This document shows, in pieces, positions 15,712-23,644 of a DNA stretch of 34,654 nt (position 1 is its first letter; each line of letters begins with the position of its first letter). The position numbers and the translations under genes were made by a program. The DNA is from PHBD01 sp964578535 (GTDB lineage: Bacteria; Desulfobacterota; Syntrophia; Syntrophales; PHBD01). The notes under the pieces were generated by a model, which was not told the origin of the DNA, did not search any database, and saw only the letters and a program-made list of their open reading frames with translations. The stretch is taken from the NCBI GenBank assembly GCA_964578535.1, contig CAZODI010000035.1, positions 1 through 34,654 of the forward strand, given 5' to 3'.

Positions 15712-18700
15712 GTCCCGTCCCTCCGATCCTGTTTCCGGTCCAGCTCGCCGCGGATCGCGGAGCCGATCTTTTCGAGGATGTAGGGCTTCCGGACGAATGC
15801 CCCCCCTCCCAGCTCCTGAACCTTCCGTACCCGGTCGGACTCGGAAAACCCGCTGACGATGACGGCTTTTTGCTTCGGGCGAATTTCCGTGATTTTTCGA
15901 TAGGTTTCCAGGCCGTCCATCCCGGGGTCCATGATCATGTCCAGGACGACCAGGTCGAAGGGCTTTTTCCCGAGGAGCTCCACCGCCTCCTCCCCGCTGG
16001 AAGCCGACTCTACCCGGTAGCCGAGCCGCTTCAGCATGCTCGTCGCCACTTCCCGCTGGTCCCGCATGTCGTCGACGACCAGGATGGATTCGCCGCGCCC
16101 CATATAAGCGGCCATCTCGATCCTCCCGGCTCCGGCCGCGGCGGGTTCTTCCCTTGTCACCGGGAAATAGACCGAAAACGTGCTCCCTTTTCCCTCCTCG
16201 CTCTGCACGTCGATGTACCCGCTGTGGTCCTTCACCGTTCCCCAGACCACGGTCAGTCCAAGCCCGGTACCGCTCCTCCCCATCATCTTCTTGGTGTAGA
16301 AGGGATCGAAGATCTTCCCGATGTCCGGGGCGGAGATGCCTTTCCCGCTGTCGGAAACCGTGAGGACGACGTAGTCCCCTTCGTTGACGTCGTCGTACCC
16401 CCGGATCGGCCGGTCCAGGTACCGGTTCTCCGTCCGGATCGTCACCTCCCCTTCTCCGGTGATGGCCTCCACGGCGTTCGAGACCAGGTTCATCACCGTC
16501 TTGCCCAGGTGCACGGGGGACCCCTTGATATTCAGGAGCTGGTCTTCGGACTCCAGTTCGGCCCGGATTTTGACGTCCGGATGATTCGACTTCAGCTTCT
16601 CGAATTCCGGTGTCTGCAGATAATCGGACACCACCCGGCTCAGGTTGACCACCTCCGATATAGCCACCCCTCTCCTGGCCAGGGTCAGCAGGTCCTGGAT
16701 GATGGCGGCTCCCCGGATGCTCGACTGCAGGATATTGTCGGCGTATCTTCTCGCGTTCGAGCCCGCGGGCAGCTTTTCCGCCAGCAGCTCCGAGTAGCCG
16801 GTCAGGACGCCCAGGACATTGTTGAGGTCGTGGGCCACGCCGCCGGCCAGCCGTCCGAGCATCTCCATCTTCTCCGCCCGGTTCAGGCGCTCCTCCATTC
16901 GCTTCCGCTCGGTGTTGTCCCGGATGCACTCGATGGCGGCGGTGATCTGCCCCCGGGAGTCGCGAAGAACGGAGGCCGTGGCGGACAGGTGACGGTCGCC
17001 GGGAGGCAGGTTCGGCGTGTAGGCCTCGCCGAAGAGGATCTCCCCCAGCCTGTGAACGGCCGTGTACTGCCGCTCCATCTCCCGGTCCGGGTGGAGCGCA
17101 ATGTCGATCAGGATGGGTCTTCGGAAGCCGTAGAACGGGAGGGCGTACTCGTAATCGCCCTTGCCGATCATCTCCTCCGCCTTCACGCCCGTCATGTTCT
17201 CGATCGCCCGGTTCCAGGCGATGACCCTGCCCTCCCGGTCGACGACCAGGGTCGCGTCGGGCAGGAATTCGATGATGTCCCGGAGCTGCCGGCGGCTCTC
17301 CTGCAGCTCTTCCATGGCCTGTATCTGCTCCGTGACGTCCTGGACCGCGACGATTGCCATCGGGGCGAGTTTTTCCGATGGAAGCGGGGCGGCGATCAGG
17401 ATGGAATCGCGAAACACCCCGTCCTTGCGCCTGAGCCTTGTCCTGGTCATGGCCAGGCCCCGCTCCGACAGGCCCGCATACAGCTCCCGCCCGACGCGCC
17501 GGAACTCCTCCTCCGATTCATACATCATGCGGGGGGTATGACCGATGATCTCGTCTTCCGAATACCCCCAGGCGTCGTAGAGTGACTGATTGACGCTCTG
17601 GAAGACATAGTTTTTCATGATGCAGAGGGTGATGGGGGTGGTCCGGAAAATGCCGCCTAAGATCTCTTCGCGGTGACGCAGCTCTTCCTCCGCCCGTTTG
17701 CGTTCGGTGATGTTCACTGCCAGTCCGTCGATGCGGACGATGCGGCCCGCATCGTCCCGGACGGCCCGCGAATGCAGGGACAGCCAGACGGGGGTTCCGT
17801 CCTTCCGGCGGTGCTGCACCTCGTAATGCGGGAGGAGATCCCCGGCCTCCATGATCCGCAGGATCTCCGCCCGGTCTTCCGGATTCACGAAGATCTGCGC
17901 GGAGATGTCCGTGATGCTTTCGATCATGTCTTCGGGGGAATCGTACCCGTAGATCCGGGCCAGGGCCGGATTCGCCGACAGGAACCGGCCTTCCGGGGTG
18001 GACTGGTATACGCCCACCAGGGCGTTTTCGAAGAGGCCCCGGTACTTCTCCTCCCGGTCGCGCAAGGCGTCCTGGGTCTTTCTCATCTCTTCTATGTTTC
18101 GCGTGACGGAGAGGATATGCGGGACTCCGTTCAGCATCAGGATCGACGCGGACATCAAGCCCGCTATGGTTGTGCCGTCCTTCATCCGGAACCGGGCCTC
18201 CAGGTTCGTGACCCCGCCGTGCGTCTTCAATTCCTCGACCAGCCTGCGCCGGTCCTCCGGATCGGCCCAGATGTCCAGGTCCACGGAGGTTCTCCCGATG
18301 ACCTCCTCCCTGGAAAAGCCCGTCAACACCTCGAATCCGTCGTTGACATCGACGTACATCCCGTCATCCAGCCGGTTGATGTTGATGGAGTCCGGGCTCG
18401 TGAGAAACGCCTTGCGAAAGCGCTCCTCGCTGTCCCGGAGGGCCGATTCCACCCGCCTGCGCTCGGTGACGTCGCGCATGATGCTCAGGATGTATCCCTG
18501 ATGCTGCAGCCGGATCCGCCCCACCGACAGGCTGACCCGTCGCAGATCTCCCGCCTTATGTCGGATTTCCATCTCGTAATCGTTCAGAAACCCCTGTTTC
18601 CCGATCCTCTCGACCAGTTCGCGCCGCTGTTCCGGATGGATGAAGATTCCCAGGTCATCCGATTTCCGGCCGAGGGACTCCCTGCGGCTATAACCGGTTA

Positions 18701-19301
18701 TGGTCTGCCAGGCATCGTTCAGATCGACGATCCAGCCGTCGCTTTCCCGGCTGATCACGACAGCGTCCGGGCTGGATCGGAAGGCGGTGGCAAAGCGCTC
18801 TTCCGCGTGGCTCAGGGCCTCTTCCGCCTGCCGGAGCTCCGTGACGTCGCTGGCCGTGCAGATCATGCCGTCGAAACGGCCCTCCGCCAGAACCGGCACA
18901 ATCTTGCCAGAAAGCAGCATCACGCCGTGCGGGGTCTGAACGGGTGAGGACTCATAGACGACACGGCGGAGCGTTTCCTTCGCCGTCCGGTAGAGGGACT
19001 GGAGCTCATTCCATCGGTCCGGGATCCGGTCCGAAAGGACATCGATCCCGATCATCCGCTCCTTCGGAATACCGGTGATTTTTTCCACCAGGCTGTTGGC
19101 GAAGAGAATCCGGTCATGCCGGTCGGCCACCCAGATTCCCTCGTCGATGCTCTCCAGGAGAAATGCTTGAAAGGCAGAGAACCCCGCGACTTCTGCGTCC
19201 CCGCGACGGTCCTGTCCCTGGTTGTCCTGCCCGGCGAGCCGCCTGCGGAGGGTCGCAAGCTCTTCGATGAGCTCTTCCCGGGTTTTCCCTTCGTCGTTCA
19301 C
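15708..19301 (-). CDS. Six-PAS hybrid sensor histidine kinase with C-terminal receiver (paralogue 2)
   Basis: A 1197-residue soluble hybrid kinase. Six PAS domains span ~45-795, including one with the block FENALVGVYQSTPEGRFLS and one ending in a long insertion about IDIALHPDREM. These are followed by HisKA (His824 in GGVAHDLNN), GHKL ATPase (LVSNAVEAI, DSGKGIS, GRSGTGLGLTVV) and a receiver (Asp1121 in VVLDMIMDPGMDG). The start is GTG at 19299-19301, overlapping the upstream stop as GTGA, with GGGAGG 7 nt upstream. The catalytic half is nearly the same as that of the following kinase: 49 of the first 60 aligned core residues are identical by eye. The PAS parts differ. No DNA-binding response regulator is encoded nearby. 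Confidence 0.93.
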   Translation of the reverse strand: MNDEGKTREELIEELATLRRRLAGQDNQGQDRRGDAEVAGFSAFQAFLLESIDEGIWVADRHDRILFANSLVEKITGIPKERMIGIDVLSDRIPDRWNELQSLYRTAKETLRRVVYESSPVQTPHGVMLLSGKIVPVLAEGRFDGMICTASDVTELRQAEEALSHAEERFATAFRSSPDAVVISRESDGWIVDLNDAWQTITGYSRRESLGRKSDDLGIFIHPEQRRELVERIGKQGFLNDYEMEIRHKAGDLRRVSLSVGRIRLQHQGYILSIMRDVTERRRVESALRDSEERFRKAFLTSPDSININRLDDGMYVDVNDGFEVLTGFSREEVIGRTSVDLDIWADPEDRRRLVEELKTHGGVTNLEARFRMKDGTTIAGLMSASILMLNGVPHILSVTRNIEEMRKTQDALRDREEKYRGLFENALVGVYQSTPEGRFLSANPALARIYGYDSPEDMIESITDISAQIFVNPEDRAEILRIMEAGDLLPHYEVQHRRKDGTPVWLSLHSRAVRDDAGRIVRIDGLAVNITERKRAEEELRHREEILGGIFRTTPITLCIMKNYVFQSVNQSLYDAWGYSEDEIIGHTPRMMYESEEEFRRVGRELYAGLSERGLAMTRTRLRRKDGVFRDSILIAAPLPSEKLAPMAIVAVQDVTEQIQAMEELQESRRQLRDIIEFLPDATLVVDREGRVIAWNRAIENMTGVKAEEMIGKGDYEYALPFYGFRRPILIDIALHPDREMERQYTAVHRLGEILFGEAYTPNLPPGDRHLSATASVLRDSRGQITAAIECIRDNTERKRMEERLNRAEKMEMLGRLAGGVAHDLNNVLGVLTGYSELLAEKLPAGSNARRYADNILQSSIRGAAIIQDLLTLARRGVAISEVVNLSRVVSDYLQTPEFEKLKSNHPDVKIRAELESEDQLLNIKGSPVHLGKTVMNLVSNAVEAITGEGEVTIRTENRYLDRPIRGYDDVNEGDYVVLTVSDSGKGISAPDIGKIFDPFYTKKMMGRSGTGLGLTVVWGTVKDHSGYIDVQSEEGKGSTFSVYFPVTREEPAAAGAGRIEMAAYMGRGESILVVDDMRDQREVATSMLKRLGYRVESASSGEEAVELLGKKPFDLVVLDMIMDPGMDGLETYRKITEIRPKQKAVIVSGFSESDRVRKVQELGGGAFVRKPYILEKIGSAIRGELDRKQDRRDGT

Positions 19302-20263
19302 AGCGTGCCTCCCGACGGCCCCGGCCGGCCGCGAAGCGGCGGTAAAGCGGCGATCCGTGCCCCGATCTGTCCAATGATCCTCTCCGCGACAGCGTCATTC
19401 GCCCCGAGGACGCCGACGAGGAAGTTGCCGATCCGGCGAACATGCACGTCCCCGTACAGGGGATCCGCCGCTGCCAGCGAATCGGGGGTCCCCCCATCCC
19501 GCCCCCGGAGGCCGCGGCCTTCCGCCGCGAGGTGGGATTGATACCGGGCGAGTGTCTTACCGGCATCTTCTTTGTTCTCTTCAAGGACGACAAAAACCCG
19601 GATCCGCTTCCCGTCGGCCAGGGCCTCCGCCAGGAGTCCCTTCCGGAAGAAGGCGTAGCCGAGGAGGCTCCGGGCGTAATACCGCTCGCTCCCGGGAACG
19701 ACGGCCGCTATGCGCAGCAGATCCAGCTCCGGGGGCATCCCCCCCGGGTTCGGCAGCCTCTGCCCGATCGCCCGGCCGCACGCCAGGAAGTCGCTTCGCG
19801 GCAGACTTGTTGCCCCGGTGACCTGGAGCCGCACAAAGTACCGGTCCTGGTAGAACATCAGCTGGGACGGCAGGATAAAGCCCTCCGCACCAATGTCGAT
19901 GCGCTCCTCCCTCCCGCGGCGGTAGTTGCTGTAAATGCCGAAGGCGTCCAGGCGGGATCCCATCCGGTAGACGTCGGCAACGAGCCAGACGTCCGGGTCC
20001 GACGCGCTCACGTAGGTGGCGGTGGCGAGCAGGTCAAACCCGTAGGGCATGAAAAGCTCCGCCTCGCCGTCGATATGCTCGAACAGGGTATCCCGGACAA
20101 AGAGGCCGGCCGGCTCCTTCATCGTCCAGCCCGCGGCGAATCCCGGCTGGGGAAGCACGCCGCGCAGGGCGCAGTCGTCAGGCCCCGCCGAAAGGACGGC
20201 CGCTGCCGGGAGCAGCAGAACGATCCCGATGACGACGGCGTGCATGAATCGCAAACGGTTCAC
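19298..20263 (-). CDS. DUF6599-family exported protein
   Basis: An exported protein of about 321 residues with a signal peptide (FMHAVVIGIVLLLPAAAVLSA). The mature part carries the blocks I associate with DUF6599: LFEHIDGEAELFMPYGF, a VADVYRMGSRLDAFGIYSNYR segment and LMFYQDRYFVRL, with a C-terminal half of alpha/beta character. Function is unknown. The frame is open to 20299, but the GTG at 20263 is preceded by AAAGGAGG with 8 nt spacing, far better than upstream, and places the basic residues correctly for a signal peptide. It follows the aldo/keto reductase by 48 nt and overlaps the kinase start by four bases, so a periplasmic role linked to the two kinases is plausible. Confidence 0.75.
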   Translation of the reverse strand: MNRLRFMHAVVIGIVLLLPAAAVLSAGPDDCALRGVLPQPGFAAGWTMKEPAGLFVRDTLFEHIDGEAELFMPYGFDLLATATYVSASDPDVWLVADVYRMGSRLDAFGIYSNYRRGREERIDIGAEGFILPSQLMFYQDRYFVRLQVTGATSLPRSDFLACGRAIGQRLPNPGGMPPELDLLRIAAVVPGSERYYARSLLGYAFFRKGLLAEALADGKRIRVFVVLEENKEDAGKTLARYQSHLAAEGRGLRGRDGGTPDSLAAADPLYGDVHVRRIGNFLVGVLGANDAVAERIIGQIGARIAALPPLRGRPGPSGGTL

Positions 20264-20311
20264 CGCCGTTGCCTCCTTTTGGAAATCGAGCCCGGGCATG
20301 GCAGGGTGTCC

Positions 20312-21466
20312 CTAACCCAGGAGCTTCCGGGCCCGCTCCATCTTCGCCCGGATATCGAGGCCGTGGATGCACTTCGCCGCACACGTGCTGCAGTCCAGGC
20401 ACGCCGAGGCGGACGAAGAAACGGGGAGTTGACGGTAGGTCTCGCGCGCGAGGCCCTCTTCCCGGTAGGCCTCCGCATACATGAGGCTGCGGTTGACCGT
20501 GCCGATCTGTACGCCGAAGGGGCAGCCGGCCTCACAGGCGCCGCAGAAGCGGCAGTACACGGAATCGATGGAGGCCCGGTAGCGATCGAGGATGTAGCGG
20601 TCCAGGGGCCCGAATTTCATGCCCATCACGGCGATGTCCTCGCGAAGCTCCGCCATGTCCCGCATGCCCGGGATGATCGTGGCGACATGGCGGTTCCTGA
20701 GGACCCACTTGAGGGCGGCCTGGTAGGGACTGATCGGCCCCGGGGGGTTGGTCCGGTATCCCCCGGCCAGGGACTTCATGGCGACGATCCCGACACCGGC
20801 CCCGGCGGCCCGGGCCAGGGCCTTCGTCGTCGCGGCGTCGCTCTCGAAGTTGTACTTCACCAGGGCCACGTCGAAAAACCGGTCCCGGTCGTCGACCAGC
20901 GCGTGGAGGACCTCCGCCTCGTTGCTGTGGGAGGTCACCCCGAAAAAGCGCACCTTCCCCTGCTGACGGAGCTTCAGGAGGGCCTCCCGGATGTCCGGGC
21001 TGAAGATCCGGTCCTGCCTCCCGGAGATGCTGTGGAGCTGGATCACGTCGATGCGGTCCGTCTCCAGCATCTTGAGGCTGGTCTCGACGTCGCGGATGAC
21101 CTGTTTTCCCGATCGCCCGGTCGTCTTGGTCGCGACATAGACCTTGTCCCGACGGCCCTTCAGGGCCCTTCCGACGATCTCCTCATTCCGGCCGCCCATG
21201 TAGACCCTGGCCGTGTCGACGTAATTGACACCGTGGTCGAAGGCCGTCTCCAGCACCTCCGCCTCCGGCGTCAGCATCGCTCCGAAACTGATGACGGTGA
21301 TGTTCAGCCCCGTGCGGCCCAGGGTTCGGTAGACGGGACGGGGAAAAGAAAAGGACCCGGACGACGCGCTCCGGGCGGCATCCGCGATGCCCTCCCAGCC
21401 CAGGAGGGCGGTGCCGGCCCCGGCCGCGCCGATCTGCAGAAATTCCCTGCGGTTCAGTTTGCCCAT
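20312..21466 (-). CDS. Tat-exported aldo/keto reductase with two 4Fe-4S cluster motifs
   Basis: An aldo/keto reductase of 384 residues fused to a C-terminal ferredoxin-like region. The N-terminus has a twin-arginine signal (NRREFLQIGAAGAG). The (alpha/beta)8 barrel has the catalytic tetrad Asp84, Tyr89, Lys114 and His145. The C-terminus holds two cluster motifs: Cys305, 308, 311, 315 in CRFCGACEAGCP and Cys356, 359, 362, 366 in CLDCSTCAAKC. Such proteins are common in anaerobic Desulfobacterota. The fusion suggests electrons pass from the clusters to the barrel or the reverse, outside the cytoplasm. It is the first gene of the operon leading to the two hybrid kinases. The substrate is unknown; NADPH is not available in the periplasm, so a different electron carrier is likely. 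Confidence 0.9.
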   Translation of the reverse strand: MGKLNRREFLQIGAAGAGTALLGWEGIADAARSASSGSFSFPRPVYRTLGRTGLNITVISFGAMLTPEAEVLETAFDHGVNYVDTARVYMGGRNEEIVGRALKGRRDKVYVATKTTGRSGKQVIRDVETSLKMLETDRIDVIQLHSISGRQDRIFSPDIREALLKLRQQGKVRFFGVTSHSNEAEVLHALVDDRDRFFDVALVKYNFESDAATTKALARAAGAGVGIVAMKSLAGGYRTNPPGPISPYQAALKWVLRNRHVATIIPGMRDMAELREDIAVMGMKFGPLDRYILDRYRASIDSVYCRFCGACEAGCPFGVQIGTVNRSLMYAEAYREEGLARETYRQLPVSSSASACLDCSTCAAKCIHGLDIRAKMERARKLLG

Positions 21467-21561
21467 TGCTCAGCCTCCTTTCCCATGGAGAGAGGGGGTC
21501 GCAAGGGAGAGGGAGGGTCCATGGCGTTCCGACATTACCACGTTTTCCCCCGGCGCGAAAC

Positions 21562-21580
21562 AGCCTCGAAGGGGGAGGCT
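21562..21580 (-). terminator. Weak terminator-like hairpin
   Basis: AGCCTC (21562-21567) pairs with GAGGCT (21575-21580) across a 7-nt loop. On the minus strand it starts 9 nt after the stop of the 21590-22402 gene and is followed by GTTTCG, a poor T-tract. It could separate that gene from the aldo/keto reductase operon. Confidence 0.3.
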
Positions 21581-21589
21581 CCGGACAGC

Positions 21590-22402
21590 TTACCGAACAA
21601 CCATGAGCCTGCCGTCGACGACACCGACAAAGATCGGCAACTCCGATGTCGAGCCGTCGGAGGATCGGGTCCGGATCAATTCCTCGTCCCCTTCGCGAAT
21701 GTGCCAGAGGCCGTTCACCTTCTCCGCTCTCAGCTTCTTCGCATCGATCCCGGCGAGCCGGCCCTTGAAAAAGTCCTCCTTCAGCATCGAGGCGACGGAT
21801 TCCCGGAAGTCCGCCACCGGCCGCCCGTAGGCCCGGGCGTAATCCTCCGCCTTGACCTCCATCGCCTGCAGGATCGCCCTGGCGTCCTTCTTCCGGAAAA
21901 GGCCATGGAGCCGGACGGCGTATTCCAGGACCTCCCGTTCGCCGAACCGGGACGGTCCGGATGCCAGGAGATGGCGGCTGAAGTCCAGGTTCGTGTCGAA
22001 CTTTTTCGTAACGACTTTCGGCGTCCGTCCTGACAGGTCGGCATCCGTCAGCACGACGTTGTACAGGCTTCCCCGATCGCCGGTGGAGACGACGTCTCCC
22101 ATGACCAGCCCGGAGAGGCCCAGGGAAAAGTTCGCCGGGGCCTTCGGGTCCCTCTTGCGCAGCTCGGCCCGGATCTCATTGCCGCCGGTCAGCCAGACGT
22201 TCACGGCGGCGGTGCCGGTGACGGGTCCCCCCTTCAGCTCCGTGATCGTGAACCCGTTGATCGTCAGCCGGCCGCTGACATTTTCACCCTGCCACGTGGC
22301 CTGATAGATCCTGTCCCCCTGTCCCTTTGCCGCGGCGGCCTCCATGGGACCGCAGCACAGGACGGCCAGCGAAAGAACCAGAATTCCGATGCCCTTCCTC
22401 AT
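21590..22402 (-). CDS. Exported protein of unknown function
   Basis: I do not recognise the family. A lipoprotein-like or plain signal peptide is present (GIGILVLSLAVLCCGPMEAAAA; the Cys pair at ~16-17 is followed by GPMEA, so a lipobox is possible but weak). The mature region starts with beta-rich sequence (YQATWQGENVSGRLTINGF, VTGTAAVNVWLTGGNEI) and continues with helical charged stretches (RLHGLFRKKDARAILQAMEVK) before a final strand pair (LPIFVGVVDGRLMVVR). The total is 270 residues. The ATG at 22402 has GGGAGGGGAG upstream. It is located 58 nt after creA and 123 nt before the aldo/keto reductase, so it may be the last gene of the creA operon. Confidence 0.7.
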   Translation of the reverse strand: MRKGIGILVLSLAVLCCGPMEAAAAKGQGDRIYQATWQGENVSGRLTINGFTITELKGGPVTGTAAVNVWLTGGNEIRAELRKRDPKAPANFSLGLSGLVMGDVVSTGDRGSLYNVVLTDADLSGRTPKVVTKKFDTNLDFSRHLLASGPSRFGEREVLEYAVRLHGLFRKKDARAILQAMEVKAEDYARAYGRPVADFRESVASMLKEDFFKGRLAGIDAKKLRAEKVNGLWHIREGDEELIRTRSSDGSTSELPIFVGVVDGRLMVVR

Positions 22403-22460
22403 GATTCTCCCCTCCCGAAAAATAGGTCATCATTTTTGCAGTGCAAAAAAGTCAGAAACG

Positions 22461-22949
22461 TCAGGGGGCCTGCCATCCCATGACGGGAACCGTGCTGATG
22501 CTGTTCTTCGGGCTGCCCGAGATGACCCGGTCGCTGTAGGACACGTAGACCAGGACGTTGCGCTTGCGGTCGTAAAAGCGGACGACCTGCAGGGACTTGA
22601 AGACGAGGCTGCGCTGTTCGTCGAAGACGCGCTCGCCGTCCTTGATCTCGCCGGTGAACCGGATGGGGCCCACCTGGCGGCAGGCGATGCTGGCGTCACT
22701 CGTGTCCTCCGCCACGCCCAAGGCACCCTTGACGCCTCCGGTCTGGGCCCGGGCGATGTGGCAAGCCACGCCCTGGATCTTGGGATCGTCGAATCCGTCC
22801 ACCACGATCTTGTCGTTGGGACCGATCCACCGGAACTGGGTGCTCACCGAGCCGGTTGTTCCGCGCCCGGGGCGGCTGACGACCCACCACCCGACCAGAA
22901 CGATTACAAGCAGGACTGCAACACCGATCACCACCGCGTACTTCTTCAT
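22461..22949 (-). CDS. creA: CreA family protein
   Basis: An exported or membrane-anchored protein of the CreA family, uncharacterised beyond its place in the E. coli creABCD region. One N-terminal hydrophobic helix (residues ~4-25) is followed by a compact domain that follows E. coli CreA closely: FRWIGPNDKIVV, DGFDDPKIQGVACHIARA, GVAEDTSDASIACRQVGPI, SLVFKSLQVVRFYDRKRNVLVY-like (two separate conserved blocks) and GSPKNSISTVPVM near the end. The two mature Cys in the central region may form a disulfide. The frame is open 16 codons further up, but the ATG at 22949 has GGGGATGGG upstream, starts the signal/anchor helix and overlaps the previous stop as ATGA. No creBCD genes are present. Confidence 0.9.
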   Translation of the reverse strand: MKKYAVVIGVAVLLVIVLVGWWVVSRPGRGTTGSVSTQFRWIGPNDKIVVDGFDDPKIQGVACHIARAQTGGVKGALGVAEDTSDASIACRQVGPIRFTGEIKDGERVFDEQRSLVFKSLQVVRFYDRKRNVLVYVSYSDRVISGSPKNSISTVPVMGWQAP

Positions 22950-23464
22950 AACCCATCCCCTTTGCTCGACTTTTTTCTCATAAACCGGATCTGGCACCTG
23001 CCGTGCCCCTTCGCAATGGTCTCGCCCAACTCCAGCTCGCAGCCGAAGGATTCGGCGATGCCCCGGTCTCCCTGCATGGCGATGTCGCAGAGCTTCTCGA
23101 TCCGCTCGTCCGCGGCACCATACGATTGCCAGGCCGCCACCAGCGGACAGTGGTGGAAGTCGATCTCCAGCCGGTCGTCCGTGCAGGTCCGGACCTTCAT
23201 CTCGAAGACCATCCTCGCCGGCAGCGTGAAGAGCGTTTTCTTCAGCCCCTTCAGGCTCCTGGTGCCCGCCCGGTCAGCGAGCTGTCCGCCCTGGAAACAC
23301 CCGCACCGCAGGATGGCCGCCCTCGCAAAGTCTTCCGTGTCGATGCCGCGCTTTTCCGCTTCATCCAGCAGGAGATACAGCCAGGCGGCCCGGTGCTCCA
23401 GCGTCGACCGCACGGCCTGGATCAGCTTCCCCTTGTGTTTCGGTTCGTTCCCGATGTTCGACAT
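22946..23464 (-). CDS. L-2-amino-thiazoline-4-carboxylic acid hydrolase (ATC hydrolase) family protein
   Basis: A 172-residue cytoplasmic protein of the ATC hydrolase family; the named activity opens L-2-amino-thiazoline-4-carboxylate during cysteine formation, but most members of the family are uncharacterised. Supporting features are a helical N-terminal half (HRAAWLYLLLDEAEKRG), a CGCF segment and the family-typical C-terminus: FHHCPLVAAWQSYG, a Cys-containing LCDIAMQGD segment and CELELGETIAKGHGRCQIRF. The conserved Cys in HCP and the late Cys in GRCQIRF match the family pattern. The ATG at 23464 has GAGGAGG upstream. It overlaps creA by four bases (ATGA), a surprising partner for this enzyme family, so the real role could be different. 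Confidence 0.78.
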   Translation of the reverse strand: MSNIGNEPKHKGKLIQAVRSTLEHRAAWLYLLLDEAEKRGIDTEDFARAAILRCGCFQGGQLADRAGTRSLKGLKKTLFTLPARMVFEMKVRTCTDDRLEIDFHHCPLVAAWQSYGAADERIEKLCDIAMQGDRGIAESFGCELELGETIAKGHGRCQIRFMRKKSSKGDGL

Positions 23465-23586
23465 CCGATGGCCTCCTCTTCCCGTGTCATGAATCTTCGA
23501 AAGGGGACGGATTGCAAACCCGTCATGCCATCCGTTCCATTTTCAGGCGCCCGGTACGCTGCGGCACGACGTCCGCCATCCCGGAA

Positions 23587-23628
23587 CAGGTCGGATTCAA
23601 GTTGCCGGGCACGCACGAATCCGACCTG
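23587..23628. repeat. Perfect 12-bp inverted repeat, 18-nt loop
   Basis: CAGGTCGGATTC (23587-23598) and GAATCCGACCTG (23617-23628) are exact reverse complements. The repeat is in the 180-nt gap between the caspase-like gene stop (23645) and the ATC hydrolase start (23464). No T-tract follows the stem on the minus strand. It may be a terminator of the upstream pair, or an operator for the hydrolase-creA operon. Confidence 0.55.
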
Positions 23629-23644
23629 CTTTTCCTCTCTAATA

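Noticed and set aside
15712..16929. N-terminal extension of the second kinase (frame open to 16929)
   Set aside because: The sequence is Arg/Gly/Pro-rich nonsense with no PAS pattern and overlaps the ATPase and receiver parts of the upstream kinase. The TTG start at 15711 has a good ribosome site and overlaps the upstream stop.
20264..20299. ATG start at 20299 for the DUF6599 gene
   Set aside because: Poor ribosome site; GTG at 20263 has AAAGGAGG 8 nt upstream and places the signal peptide correctly.
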